Shown: piece after piece, positions 33,701 to 47,155 of the stretch
Layout of the letters: each line of letters opens with the position of its first letter
Position numbering within the stretch: position 1 is the first letter of the stretch
Source of the DNA: Inonotus obliquus
Taxonomy: Eukaryota > Basidiomycota > Agaricomycetes > Hymenochaetales > Hymenochaetaceae
Assembly: GCA_032164295.1 (NCBI GenBank)
Contig: JAJHTX010000002.1
Coordinates: 806,001-870,000, forward strand
Length of the DNA: 64,000 bases
Direction: 5' to 3'
Position numbers and translations under genes: made by a program
Notes under the pieces: model-generated
Told to the model about the DNA's origin: nothing
Databases searched by the model: none
The model's input: only the letters and a program-made list of their open reading frames with translations

Positions 33701-36700
33701 GTCTTGTTTGATACCAGCCCACTCCTGAGCCTGACGTTTCAGTTCGGGTCGCTTCGCCTCTGCCTCCTCGTCAATATGAATGTCTCTAACAGACACCGGA
33801 TTCTCATCAAGGGCCGCAATATCAGTCGGATCGGGATTAGGCAAAGAATCGACATGCTTCAAGGTCCACAAAGCAGGATAACGCGCCCAACTTCGTTTGC
33901 CATATTTATCTGAGACACCGGCAACGCCAATAGACTTCTGATGAACGCTGATGAACGATGCCGCAGCGTGTAGCAAGTTAAACGTGTTCCCAAATTGCAC
34001 ATACTTCGTGCAGTGCTCCTTGCTAATGTTGAACGCCGAGCAAACTTCTTTCATCTCCTCCTTCGTACGGAGAGGCCACAGACCCTGGAACTCTGCATTG
34101 TGCAGAGACAAACAAACAGGGAGAACCTTCGGCAGGAGGTAGATGGGAACCAAAGCGCCATGATAATCGTTTATGTGATAGATGTCGATCTGGGGGAAAC
34201 GGCGTACTGTCGCGGCTATCGCTTGATTCCATGTCGAGTAGAAGATCGCTGAACTCAAATCGTCCATGCGGGCTGGATACGGGTCTGCCTTCGTCTGCGC
34301 ACGGAAAACTGGACTATCAAGGATGACGTATGTAATGTTGTCCAAGACATGCGTCTCAACTTCAATGAGGTATGGTTCGCCGAAAATGATGACTTCAATA
34401 GGTTCAGCAGGGTCACCGGGAGGGTACTCCAAATCCTTGACCTTCGGGATGACCCAAATAAGATCCACGTCCGTCATAGCCTTTCCCATAAGACTCGACA
34501 TGACACCAAGACCACCAATCTTGACCTTGAGCTTCCAGTCAATGATTTCGTACTCAAGCGTCGAGATCAGAACGCAGCGACGTTTGCCCTTGTCTTCCGG
34601 CCACCCGATGACCTCTCCAGTATACTGAAGCCCACCATGACCATGCTTCTCCGATGCGGCATCTTTGAGATCGGTGGTTGACTTGTTACCCAAGGTACCA
34701 AGGATAGGGAAGTAGGCCGAATGTGATGGTTTGTTCGGTTTGAGACCCCACTTGTTGTACTTGATCCCGTAGAAGCTCCACATGAAAATAAGTACGGCAA
34801 ACGTCCCAGTGATGAGCGGAATCGAGACCAGCAACGCATACAACATGGCAGCAATGGAACTCTGACCCTTCGGCTCAAGCGTCCAAGCCAGCGTGTGATC
34901 ATCGATAACGATCTTCCAGGCCAGGTGTGGTTTCGGAGGGGCGCTCAAATTCAAGTAGTTCGGCGCAACTGTGTTGGGAGGTAGGCGATCCATAATACCA
35001 TCGCCATCGGTGTCACCATACCAGTAGTCATCAAAGTCGAACACGTTGAGCATAAGATACGTAGGCCAAGATGTCATGATTTCGAGCTCCCATCTATTGT
35101 CTTCCACTTGCTCGAACAGCGCATTGATACCAGAGTCGAAACCCCAAGTGTTGAAGGGACCACGTCCAAGGAACTGAGGAACTCGACGCTTGAAGTCATA
35201 GTCGTGATCTGCGTGTACCACTTGATACGAGCTTGATGCAAGTTCCGCCCAATCTACCCGAGCCTTGTTAATAGTGATCAGGGAGGAAGGTGTGGAGGAA
35301 CCTACATTGAACAATAATGTGCTGGCCCTCCCACCAGTTGTGCTGTTTGTCCTCAAAGAAGGTGCTATTATCAATGACCGTCGTGGCCTCCCACGCCGCC
35401 CATTCGGACCAATGCTGACCGAAATCAACAGTGTATCTGAACCTATCCGCGCCAATCGCCTTGTGTGTAAATGTGAACGTCTTGCTGTCACTATCGTATG
35501 TCCATGCGCTGTTGTCGTAATCGCTCTCGGGGAACACCATGACATTATCCTCTTTGCCTCTGCGCAAAAGCAAGTGATCCCTAGCGTCAGTCGTAGCACC
35601 ACTGGTTGAAGGAGGGCTATCCAGGATAAGCTCGAGGATGCCATCTGGCATATTTGTGAGCGTGGCGTTCCAAGACCATGAACTAACACCTGAACCACCA
35701 ATGATCCTAGGAGGGTCCGGGTTGGGCAGCGGTCCACACTGTACGTTCGTTATCGTCGGCGCGTCACCAGTTCCGGAGTTCGACATGTTCAGTGATAACG
35801 CGCTCGTCACAGAATCGCAGCTCATTTCAACATTGAACTCAAGTCGAATGTCAACCGTCGAGTTGCTTCCGTCATCGTCCGACAGAATTCGCGCATCATG
35901 TCCAGGGACGAATTTGGTCAACATAGGAGGGGGAGGGACCCAATTCTCCTCAGGCACGAAAAGTTTAAAGGTATACGGTTCCATCGTGATCGACTCCAAG
36001 CATCCAGTGAATGGTGCGTTTCCATCGTTGAAGAAGGATGACTGGCTTTCAGCAAGCACGTAATCGTCAAAGGGATAGAACAAGTTCCTAATCGTGATTC
36101 CCGACGTATACGGCGTGCTGATCCATCCCTCCCTCCCGCAATCACGCGTGTAGGTCTGCGTTTCATTCTCGTTCGTGTATAGCATCCAGACATCGCCGGT
36201 ATAGTTGGTACCCGTAAGCGTTTGCGCCTCGGGAATGCCGGCGCGCGATGCAGTCCATAGACCAACCTCCGTCTGCGTTCCGTTCGAACCGGGCAAGTCG
36301 ATGAAATGCGTCCAGTTACCACGTTGCACAAGGGCAAACCCATCGGTTAAGGCTGCATACTGGTCTCGCACGTAGAAAAAGTGCTTAAAAAGTCTTCGAG
36401 ACTCAGCTGTTGGGTCAAAGTGATCAAGCGACTCGCTCTCGTCATTGCATGCTACAGATGCATGCCCTAGCGGAAAATTGAAATATTGCTCAGAACCAAG
36501 TGTGTAGCATCCATGTCGCTGCCATGCCCTGTTAGCGGGCATTGCTTGCCGGCTGTAGGCACCGTGAGAAATGATTACACACAAAAGCACAGTTGTCATT
36601 ACTTACCCATACATATAATTACTCGCTCCATTGTCGAAAATACCGAATTCTTGCTCCTCTCCAAAGTACAAGAGTGGAATTCCTGGAAAGAGAAGCGAAA

Positions 36701-38236
36701 CTATGAACGTAGCGAGTGCGCTCTTCTGAACGCCGTTTTGCAGAGCCGGCCATCGGAACACGTCAAAGTTGCTCGTCCCATACATGTGCCGTGGATCAGT
36801 GATGTTTGTAGCGGAGTTCAGGAGATCGTTAGTAACAAAGATCTGGTTCCAGGCATCTATAAAGTTGACTTGAACATCGTTCGCGACCTGTAGGTTCCCG
36901 TCCATTCCGAGAAACCGAGTCAGACAACGATACACCGAATAATGGAAGGCTACAGAGTCGAGCCCGCCATCGCCATAGTCTCGGAGGAAATACTGGTCAT
37001 CCGTGGCACTGATGTTATATATGGTGGCCAAGTCCGGGGGAGGTAAGTTGTTCGGCGTACGCCCGCGTCCGTAGTATAATGCACCAAAGGTATTTCCACC
37101 TGTGACCTCGCCAGAGACAAGGAAGTTATCCTTTCCGTGATTCGCTGCACATGTACGAGCAGCGGTCGACCATTTTGCAATCGCGTCGACAGTCACTTGC
37201 GTCGCTTTATCGATTCGGATGGCGTCAATATCAAGTGCTTCGATGACCATGCAGACAAAATTCTCCAAGCGCTCCATTACGTGCGGCTGCCATTCCCGAA
37301 GACGATCTTGCACACTTGCGAATTTCGTCAACTGGCGTTGCCAATCCGGGTGGACACCGAACGCTTCCATGTCTCCAAACTGATCAAAATCGCTCTTCTT
37401 GCAGCCATCAATTGCAATTGTGAGTTCGGTACCATTCTCCCACCAAAACTGAGGTAATTGGCAGCTAGGGTCATGATCATTGCCAATATCGAAATCCTTG
37501 TAGGTATCGAAATCCCAAGGAGTGTATGAAGGTTTTTTCCAAACTGCGTCATACTCATTGAGGGTGAAATCTGCAGACTCGTTCAGACGCCTGGAAGTTT
37601 AGGTGGGTATCACCACGAGATCAGAACAATATGACGATTCCTCGCTTTTGAGACGTACCCGGCAAAACCAATTAAATCACCCATGGTCCCGATAGTGAAG
37701 TCCATCATCAGGTACATGCCCCGTGCGTGTAATACGTCAATAAAGTGCACCCAGTCATCAATAGTACCCCAATGCGGATCGAGCATGGAAAAGTCGACCG
37801 GCGAGTAGGCGTCTGCCTGCCAAGGCATATTTAAGAAAGGAGTACCAGCAATATAAATAGCGCGAACGCCCATTCCGTGGAGATAGTCAAGCTTGCTCTC
37901 TAAGCCTCTGACATCACCGCCAAACCGTAACTGAGTTTCTCGCCAGTCGTGTTCATAACGAAGCCCGAAAAAGTTATTATTTGACGGGTCTCCATCTGCG
38001 AACTTGTCGAGCAGTAGAGTGTAGAAGGGTAGTGCTCGCCAGTTCTCCGGCGAACGCGTATAAGTCGTGTTTGCTCGTGTGGTAGTGTATTGTAATGGAT
38101 CTTCCGTTCCTTGGGCTTTATTGAGGTTCCACGCATCGTAAGTCTCGTTGTAAGGAGCAGCAGCAGCGAATACTAATGCCGAGAGGACCGCCGCTATACC
38201 GGCTATGATACGCCGGTCCTGCGAGAAGCAGGTCAT
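30776..38236 (-). CDS. AGS1: Alpha-1,3-glucan synthase
   Basis: It makes cell-wall alpha-1,3-glucan at the plasma membrane. Three parts are visible. First, a signal peptide ([19 protein letters not shown]) and an extracellular amylase-like domain with [44 protein letters not shown] and LVSGEVTGG. Second, a membrane helix near 34800 and a cytosolic GT5 synthase domain with [35 protein letters not shown] and [20 protein letters not shown]. Third, a Ser-rich linker and a multi-helix export domain ending YRKEQLSRP. The estimated length, about 2,300-2,400 residues, is normal for the family. At least eight exons are seen; breaks lie near 37658, 36600, 35265, 33600, 33250 and 32470. The start at 38236 gives a clean signal peptide; an upstream in-frame ATG at 38362 is less likely. 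Confidence 0.95.
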
Positions 38237-41200
38237 AGCGGGATACTGGAGGGTGTAAACGAGGGGCTGTAACAACGACTTGGAGTGAATTAGAGAAGGA
38301 TGGTGGGGCGAAATGGGTGGCAAGATGGCTGAGAATACGATAAACGCGGGTGTTTTGCGCACTCGTGTCCGTCCAACCGCACCTGACCAAGATAATTAAG
38401 AGCTCTTTCGCTCCGAAAGGCGCGGGGTGTCGTGGTCGTGTTAAGCTGTTGCTACCTCGTCGAAAGACGTGTTGTAGCAAGGACAGCGGGCGCCGACAGT
38501 GGGCGGGAGATGGGTGGAGGAGAGGAAAGGGAATGAAATAAGTGGAAGTGTGAGGAGAAAGAGGAAGGTGGTGGAAATGTAATTAAAAAATAGCTACGTA
38601 TTTCGGAACAACCGGCTATTTTAGAATATCCTACTTTGGTCACTTATCAACGGGTCACATTTGATCCTTTCTGTAACAAATATCACTTGTTTCCGTCACC
38701 TAAACTGCGCTTTTTTGCTTCCCGTCCTTTAAAATTCAGGAATTTGTCACCACTAAACTGGCTGTTCGGAGATCAAGGAGAGGTGGTGATCGGAACGACC
38801 TCGCTAATACCCTTCAAACTCCCATGCCAGCGCGACTTGTCTGTGTCATAGAGAAACACACGACTGCCTCGTTTCTGTGACGGTGACTGTAGAAATGAAT
38901 TATCCGTGATGGGAAGGTGGGAATGATTGACGCACAGCCATCCGCTCAGTATTCCCCCTTGTGGATCGCTAATCAAATAACCCTGTTCCTGAAGGTCTGG
39001 GCGTCGATCTTTCCCTTTAGGCGATATTCTCTCATTCGACGATCAATGGAGCCGCGAAAGAAACAACTTTTACTACAGAGCCTGCAACTCAAGTACTTAT
39101 AACAATCCCGCTTCTTTCTCTATACACACCTCTCCCGAGCTTCGCGCACATTCCCAAATCGAGCGGAAAAAATCCGGTTTGCTGCCGTCTGCCGTATACT
39201 GGCGGGTTCCTTATCTTGTTTTCTAAGACGGGCATCGGGCATTACAAGCCGCCCATGTCAATTTGCCACTTTTTTTCATTTTTTTTCTCCTTACGACACG
39301 ACAAACGGGCGGTGTTACCCTCCGTCGCGTCTCGTCTCGTTTCCAGCAAGGCCGTAACCGTAGATTGTTCTAGATTCTAGAATACACAGCAAACACCGCA
39401 GCCACATTTTTTTTCCTGCTCCAAACGCCGCTCCGTTGGGCAAACTACAACCTAAACCTCGGACTCTGGGTTGGTAGCGGCGGCGGCGCTTGCTGGATCA
39501 ACACTCAATCCGTTTACCCCGCCGTTTCTTGACGATTTCTCGTTTCGCTACCTCAGTTCTTTCAACGCAAATTTCAACGATGAAAACCGTATCAATGTAC
39601 GATAGTGCACGCTTTTACGTTGGCCCGACCCTATCACTCCTTATCTCCTAGCGTCTCCGCTTTAGCCAAGAACGGATTTACTATCCACGTCGAATCTCCT
39701 TATAAGACTTCCCTAATTATTGGGGCTGGCGAAAGTCTATTCATTGATATCGTTATCTCCTACTCGGCTAGCTTGGATGGAAGTTGGTGGACGTTTCAGC
39801 ATTCTCAAGTTCGAGAACACAGAGAACACTCAATTCAACTCAGATAAGGTGAGAGTTCTATTCGTCCCGTCAGGTACACAATCTGAAGTGTTCTTCTGAG
39901 TTCTCATAGTACGCGACAGTTTGATTCATCAGTACGGGTTCTGAAGGACGGCGGCCATCATGATTCATGAGCAGATTGTAACCAACGTTTCATCTTTGAC
40001 TTTGACTCTTTGACATGGTTAACGAGAACCATCGCGGAACAATACTAATGGCCTCGTGCCTCGTGCCACTGCCTCCTTGTGCACAGTCCACTTTGGTGCT
40101 CTTCGGGAGGCGACAACCATTCTCTTTCAGCTCCTCAATAGTCGATACAATACAATACCGGATGCCCAGAGTTGATTGCAACAATGCTCGGGTTTTGTGG
40201 TTGACCATGGGGTTAATCCTACACGTCTCTATGCATCAAGATCACGGGTCCAAATTATAGTACAGGAACTCACACACTCGGGTCCGACGCGTTAAAAAAT
40301 ACCAAACCATCAATGATTATTATCTTCCCGTGAACCTAGTATAAGTACTGTCTTCCCACTTTCCTATTCTATTTTCCAATCCTCCTACGCTCGGATGTCG
40401 GTTCCGAGCTGAACGCGGGAGTCGGAGTACTACTATTCGCGGGAGTCGAAAAAAACGCGTTGGAGTGTTAGACTCATCCTTGTCAAAAGTCAGTCAATAT
40501 GCAGAAAGCAGAAAGCAGAATGTAGAATGTAGAAGGAAGTGTCCAACCCTGCGCTGCGCGATTTACTAAACTCTCGATTTGATGAATTGATGGACGCCCA
40601 CGTCCGCATTATTGATACCGTGACTTGCTACTGAATTTGTTGTCAATTTTGATGTCGGTCGTAGTCGTTGGCCAAACGTGATTGCTAGTCTGGTACTGAC
40701 TGAACCGGGGTTATCTTACTTTTGATCATCAATTTGCTTACTGGTTGAAGTGACTAGAGTCGGAACAAATTTCGTTTGGGGTATGAATATCTTGCATCAT
40801 CATCATCATTCGTTGTTCCTAGTTGTCCAGGCATACAATACAATACTGGATGATCATCTGGGATCGTTACTACATTACGCCATTACTACATTACTACATT
40901 ACCACACTACTACATTACATTCCTACACTACTACATTACCACATTACTACACTACTACATTACTACGACGTCGATCCGAGTCGTTGCCAACTTTCCAACC
41001 CTGGAACAAGGAAGGGCAAAATCAGGCAAAATTGCACAAAAGTCGACATTTCACTTTTCCTTTCTGTTCATCATCACCATGGCTACCTTGACTTTTTATG
41101 ACTTTGGTCGGTCATCCGAAACATCATGCGGTTGAGGTTTACTTTTCCTATGTGATGTGATACAGTGATACTAGTAGTAGTCCCCAAAAGCGGATTAGTA

Positions 41201-42138
41201 AATAATCATCATGCATCTATGCCACAGCTGTTTGATACAAGTAAGCGGGACGGCGACCGCGAAACCTTTAGTTTGAAAACCCTCGTAACAATCTAGGATC
41301 CACCTCATATCTCATACTTAGATACACTGTACGAGTACAGCAACAGTCGCGGCAGCGAAAAAAACGGAGTTATTAGCCTGTGATTCTTACATTGAACCTT
41401 TCTCTCTTTGTGTCTTGTAATTCTTATGTATAATCAAGGAACCAAAGAAAATCGTCATGGAAGAAGTGGAAAGAACGGAGACGGAAGTAAACCACATCCT
41501 GAGTTCATTGGTGGATTTACATTTTACCATCTTTTACCATTGAATGCTGTCCCTTATTGTTCCGTCGGTACTTGTCCATGTGTTTTTCCATTATGAAGGT
41601 ACCAAGAGGAGGGGTAGGGATGCGATGGGTTCACAACAGAAAATATGAATAGAGGAAGGAGAGAGGTGGTGAGTTGTTTCAACGCAAATAAGCATAAGCA
41701 TCACCATGCTGACTCGAAGACTGTTCACGCCCTGTATGCAATTGATCACTTGCACTATACCGTATCATACAAACTCGAAGAGAAGAGAATAATATGGATA
41801 CGAGTTTCTGGAACCGTAAAGTCGGAGAACACGGCGGAGTGTGAATATTGATTACGTTGATGATTACGCTATACTGAGCGGCATGTTCATTTCAACCCAA
41901 CTGAGCCGAGGCCGACCACACTTTATTGATCCCAGCAAGTGCTCTTCGTTGCTTAATCGTGGAATTAATGCTTCACCTCTTGCTCGCTGAGGATCGATTA
42001 TTTGTCAGACATCCTCCAGACACGGCGCCGGGAAAGAATCAGAATCAACTTCGTATTGCTGTCTGCGTTGTTTCTTGTCTATGGCTTGTATTCATAGATA
42101 TTCGCTCTAGTCAGTCATCAAGGCTAAAGTGAGCAAGA
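38237..42138. other. About 3.9 kb without a supportable gene; AGS1 upstream region
   Basis: No frame shows a conserved motif. It presumably includes a long promoter for AGS1 on its left and the 3' end of the MATE gene on its right. A (CAT)5 run lies near 40795 and a TTACTACA-type minisatellite at 40867-40966. A TATA-like string at 39097 followed by a pyrimidine-rich stretch (cccgcttctttctctataca) hints at a plus-strand transcription start, but the frames after it (39580-39850) break quickly. Confidence 0.5.
40867..40966 (+). repeat. Minisatellite of TTACTACA / CTACTACA units
   Basis: About a dozen 8 bp units (ttactaca, ttaccaca, ctacactac) run for 100 bp, with point changes and small slips. 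It could read as Tyr/Thr/Leu/His-rich peptide in some frames, which explains spurious open frames there. Confidence 0.9.
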
Positions 42139-44088
42139 CTAATCTCTATCCTCGTGGTCCCCCACAAACTGCGCCTCGTATCTCCTTCTGGCAGCGTCAT
42201 CAGCCTTGTTTCTTTCTATGCCACGCTCAACTTCTTTCTCCCAATTCGTTCCTAACCAAACAACTCCGTACAAACCCAGCCCTACAATGAATAGGGCAAC
42301 TACTTGACCTGGAGGAATTGGTCAACTTGGTGGTTCTTAGGAGATATTGGTCGAAAGGAAGGTACCTATCCATAAACCTTGGAGACCCATGTGTGTGCGT
42401 GGATTGAAAGCAAGCGCAATACCCATGGGTAGTGCAAGGACGTAATATGCAGCTAGGTTGAAGAATGCGCCGACGTGCTGACGACCTATGAGCGAGCATT
42501 AGTCTCGCGTCATATTGATGTTGCCATAATCCATTACCTAGTCCGCGCAGAACACCTCCACATGCACCCGCCAAACCATCTGCCACCTATTATCTTTCAG
42601 AAATAGCACGACGTCGGCTATTGCAACAAAACCGTACCTGGAACGAAGCGACTAGCGGGATCACTTTACTAACGAGTTGTACGACCTCCTCGTCACCACT
42701 GAACAGATAGCCAAAGACTTCCCTGGACGCAAGCATGGAAATCATGACTATCACTCCAACTATTGCACTTAGCAGCGCAGATGCATGCCCGGCATGCATA
42801 GCTCCCACTGCAGATCGTGCTCCAATCAGGTTGCCCACGCGAGCCGATGCTGCAACGCCGATGCCAAACGGCATCGTATTCAGGACTATACTCTTTCTCG
42901 TGAGTTTTCTACGATAATTGACTGAAAGAGGTCTCACTCTGATCTGTCGTCATTATCACAGACTGTGCAGCAAGGGACAGAGATCCAAGCCGTCCTGCTG
43001 CAAGAGCGACAATCTCAAAAGCGGCCCTGATTCACGGTTGAGCATGGTATTGCGAAGGATGGGAGACACCTACCACTCAGTTCCGACCATCAGAATCCCT
43101 GGCAGGGCAAGTTTGAGGAACCTTCGTATGCCAGGAAGATCGAGAGCTTCTCGTAAACGAAGGCCACCCCATGTCTCGTTTTGCTTGTGCTGAGGGGAGA
43201 GCACAGTCAATGTGACCAGTATCATGAAAGCGAGCCAATACGTCATGGAAAGTGCTAATGGGGATCCCAACAAGCGAAGCGGGGTATGATGTACAAGCAG
43301 TATATTCAACGCGAGATTGACCGGAGACACAAGTATAAGTGCGAGCGTCGATAGGCGCATTATTCCTGATGCCTTTTGGTGAGCTTGTCATCTTTCTTAG
43401 GATCGAGTATCGAATACCTTGACATTGCAGATACTTCTTCAGGCTTTCAAATGCTATGTATCCAGGTGCGCCGATGAGCAGTACACGAAGCAGGCTCTGG
43501 ACATCACGACTTAGGCGTTCTTCCTGTCCGAGAGCCAGGAGGACGGGCTCGATAAACGTCCATAGCACTCCCACCGGAATGAAGAGTGCCAAAAGTACTA
43601 CAAGGCACCGCTGGAAATGAAGCGAGACGTCTGAAGCTCTAGTTCCTCCAGTAAATGCCTGCGACCCAAATGTATCAAGAGCAGTTGTCCCGCCAAGGGC
43701 GATGCACCAACCTACAAAACAGGGTCTTCATTGTGGGATCAAGACCTTCTTTTCTATTTTTAGCATGCATTGGACTCGCCTGTGACAAACGCAAGCATAT
43801 AGGAGAATGCGGTGGCGGAGAGTTCATCTGGCCCGAGCCGACCGGCGACGAGTACTGCAACTGTTTGGATTGAATTCTGGAGAATGTACGAAAGGATTAC
43901 TGGAAGAAGAGTCAGGGTTTTTCTTGTTGATAGGCATTGGACTCGACAGGGCTACCTGGTACTGAGTCGATGAAGAGGGATGCGACCAGTTTTACATTGA
44001 AGTCGCCCTCTCGATGAACGTAACGTTGAGCGAGTGCATCGTCACTGTCTTCTCTGTAGCGCGGCGGGAGTAGTGGATCGGTTTCCAT
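42139..44088 (-). CDS. MATE-family multidrug/toxin efflux transporter
   Basis: Predicted H+- or Na+-driven exporter with about 12 helices in the vacuolar or plasma membrane. The start at 44088 reads [11 protein letters not shown], a typical fungal MATE N-terminus. Conserved blocks follow in order: [75 protein letters not shown] (the strongly conserved MATE P..ILFE..KR.LQ.Q region), [18 protein letters not shown] and [17 protein letters not shown]. About six introns are seen, for example near 43380, 43070, 42910, 42620 and 42350. The stop at 42139 follows VGDHEDRD. An ATG at 44160 in the same frame would add 24 residues. Substrate unknown. Confidence 0.92.
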
Positions 44089-44943
44089 GACTGAAGTTCG
44101 ACCAGCTACTGATTGCAGCAGACTGGGGAGGGGATTCTTGCACGGTATGTCTTTCTGCAAGTGCGACGTTAAGCTCGGTCTTACTCTTATCCTGTTATCT
44201 CCGATAGCTAATTAGCTTACCCGCCTCGAGGAGAATTGATTAGAGACCTCCACTCTGTCCGGACCGAGCGATTCATTCCAAGCGACAACGAGGCTAGAGT
44301 TCTCCATCAGCGACCTACTTGTTCAAGTCAATGTATCGTTCTAGGGCACCTCATGGCAGGTCTTGCTCTCACGTCTCGAAAGTCTTTCAACCAATTGCTA
44401 GCCAAGTGTTATCAAGTTCTGACAATGAGGCTGAATTCCAATGCATACATTGCATAGGAAGCGAGCACTTCGACCTCATGGCCTGAAGCTTTCTCCCCGA
44501 GCCTTTCAGTTCGCCTAGGTCATGAGTCCATAGATCCGCGAAACTATTGAAGACCGTTACGTTTTCTGATGGTTCCACGCCACTTTCTTGGGGGGTTGTA
44601 CTACCATTCGGTGAAATCGAAGTGGCCAGTATCCAATACCACTCTTCAATGATGCCGAAAATTCCGGAAAATTTTGGTATTGATTTGATAGCCCTGCCTG
44701 TGGACAGGCGTACGGTCGCATTACAGTATCAACACGAGGAAGAAGAACGCAGAAACGAGGCCAGGAAGTGTCATACGGGCATTAGATTATGATGAAATGG
44801 AACCTGAAACATTCCCAAGAAGTGTTACACTTTCCTACATTCTCAACGATGCCCTTTGACCTTAATATCCATTGAAGGGTACTTAAAGTCTTCGGTTTAT
44901 CGGCTTCGGCTAGATTCCCCCGTTCCATACTCGCCCCAACAAA
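44089..44943. other. Divergent upstream region of MATE and ureohydrolase genes
   Basis: This 855 bp interval separates two divergent starts. I see no recognisable gene or clear TATA box; it presumably holds both promoters. Confidence 0.5.
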
Positions 44944-46494
44944 ATGAAGTTCGGCGCTCTCCAAGTTCTAGTTCTGGCAACATTTGCTGTCATCACGAAG
45001 TCCCATGAAGACGGACATGAAGGAGATCAGTTACCTTTGGGCTACGTCAAATATCCCTACCAAGCTTCCTTTCAAATGAAAGACACAGGTAAGCAATGTC
45101 TTTCATTGATTTATACAGTACATCTAACAACACGAGGAAATCTCAGTAACCGCCGATTCCATCTTCTCCGGGATCACCACTTTCGCCAAGCTCCCCTGGG
45201 TACAGTGTTTGGGATCTGGAAAGGATGTCTCGTTTGACATCGCCTTCCTCGGTGCACCTTTTGATACGGGTACATCTTACCGTCCTGGAGCGCGCTTCGG
45301 GCCTGCAGGTATTCGTGCAGGGTCGCGCCGTTTGACGCTCTATGGAGGGTATAACGTCCCGCTCGCAGTCAACCCATTCGAAAGTCTAACGATCGTTGAC
45401 TGTGGTGATATACCTGTCACGCCATACGATAATGCCTTTGCGATTAAGCAAATTGAGACAGGTCATAAGGCACTGTTGCACCGTACTCCTGCGACGAAGC
45501 TTGGACGAGACCCGGTCACTGGAGAACAGCTTGTTACGCTTGCTGAGGATGGAAAAGAGCACCCGAGGATTATTACGCTCGGTGGTGATCATACGATCGT
45601 TCTTCCTCTCCTTCGCTCGATTTACTCTGCGTATGGTGCCGTTTCGGTTATCCACTTCGACTCTCATCTTGATACGTGGAAGCCGTCGGTCTTCGGCGGT
45701 GCGCCTAGTGGACAGGCTGAGATCAATCACGGAACGTACTTTTACTGGGCGAGTAAGGAAGGGCTTATTAAGAATGGATCTTCAATTGCAAGTGTTTTCG
45801 TTCTAATATCCCTTTCCCTCCCTTCGGGCTTTTTTTCCTTGAGGTGGAACTCGGTGATCCTAGTTTGTCCCTTTCATCTAGCATGGTGCGATTCGGACTA
45901 CGCTTTCTGGACTTGCGGACTACGAAAACGATGATAAAAGCGGGTTCCAGCGCATCGAGGCTCGCGAAATTGATACGATCGGTCGGTATCTTCCTTCTCT
46001 GTCAGGATTTCTTTTCGCTGATTTCCTCGTAATCTTGAAGGTACGGACGGTATAATAAAGAAAATCCGTGAGACCGTCGGTGACAAACCTGTCTATCTTT
46101 CCATCGATGTTAGTATTGAATCCTCTATCGATTCGTTTTTGAGCTCAGAGCTTCTTGTTATCAGATTGACTCGATCGATCCTGCTTTCGCGCCTGCGACG
46201 GGAACACCTGAAACGGGAGGCTGGTCGACTCGCGAACTACGTGCGATTCTGCGCGGTCTTGATGGATTGAAGATTATTTCGGCGGATATTGTCGAGGTGG
46301 CGCCCGCGTACGATACGAATGCGGAACTTACGACTATGGCTGCTGCAGATGTAAGATTCGTTTACCCCATCATGCCTTTTTGAGTTGAAAATTGTTGACG
46401 TACTTTAATGAAGGTGTTGTTTGAGGTATTGGGTGTGATGGCCAAGACACCGCTTGGTAAGGTTGCGAACGTGTCTTCTGCTAATGAAGAGTAG
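44944..46494 (+). CDS. Agmatinase-like ureohydrolase with signal peptide
   Basis: Arginase/agmatinase-superfamily Mn2+ enzyme, releasing urea from a guanidino compound. Six exons (44944-45088, 45147-45787, 45882-45981, 46041-46108, 46165-46350, 46414-46494) give 406 residues. Metal-ligand motifs are complete: ITLGGDHTIVLPLL, HFDSHLDTW (usually DAH.D) and LSIDIDSIDPAFAPATGTPE. The N-terminus MKFGALQVLVLATFAVITKS looks like a cleavable signal peptide, so the product should enter the secretory pathway. Intron 2 starts GCAAGT rather than GT: only this donor joins NGSSI to HGAIRTTLSG, the conserved H-G-R region. Substrate is inferred; agmatine or another guanidino compound is possible. Confidence 0.93.
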
Positions 46495-47155
46495 ACATCC
46501 AAATGTGAAGGTAATTCAAACGCGAGTCCTGATACGCTTGCTATGTTTGTGATTTTTTGCGCTTTTCATCCTTTGTTTTTGTTTCTGTTGTGCGGATGCT
46601 TTGTTGTATGTGAGTGTCGAAGTTTGATGAATAAAGTTCCAGTCTATGCATCTGAGAAGTCAACTGAGGCACAGGGAAGATGTGCGCTTTGATGTTTTGC
46701 GGCCGTTATATGTAGTGAGTGATTGTGATCGCAAGGCGAGCAGAAGTGCGGGAGTGGTGGACGACAAGAAGAGTCGGAATGTAATCGGGTAGCAATCGAG
46801 TAGTAAGCGGATGTACCAGTTTGGATACCACTCTAATTTAGCAGCCTGTGGCGGTCTCCCGTATTACACCCGACTCTACCACTTCCTTTGCAACCAACCA
46901 ACCAACAACCCAGCCCATCTCAATTCATTTTCTCTTTCTCTCTCTCCTTCTCTCCCTTTTGCCGCCGCTCCCAATGAACTCGCGCGAGAACATGGCGATG
47001 GACGAAGAGCCCCATCCACGCTCATCAATGGAGAGTAGGTCAGGCAACAACCATCTGTACATACATGTGTTTGCACAACCGGAGGCAAACACATATAGAG
47101 GATGCAGTTTTGGACTGACTTGTATTATTGCTAACTGTGCTATAGGCGGTCGAGG
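46495..47155. other. Interval and 5' leader of the coiled-coil protein gene
   Basis: It holds the 3' region of the ureohydrolase and, from about 46920, a CT-rich tract (tctctttctctctctccttc) before an ATG at 46974. A donor-like gtaggt at 47036 and a tatag acceptor at 47150 suggest a leader intron for the next gene. Confidence 0.5.

Noticed and set aside
40750..41101. Tyr/Thr/His-rich open frames
   Set aside because: Generated by the TTACTACA minisatellite and the CAT run.
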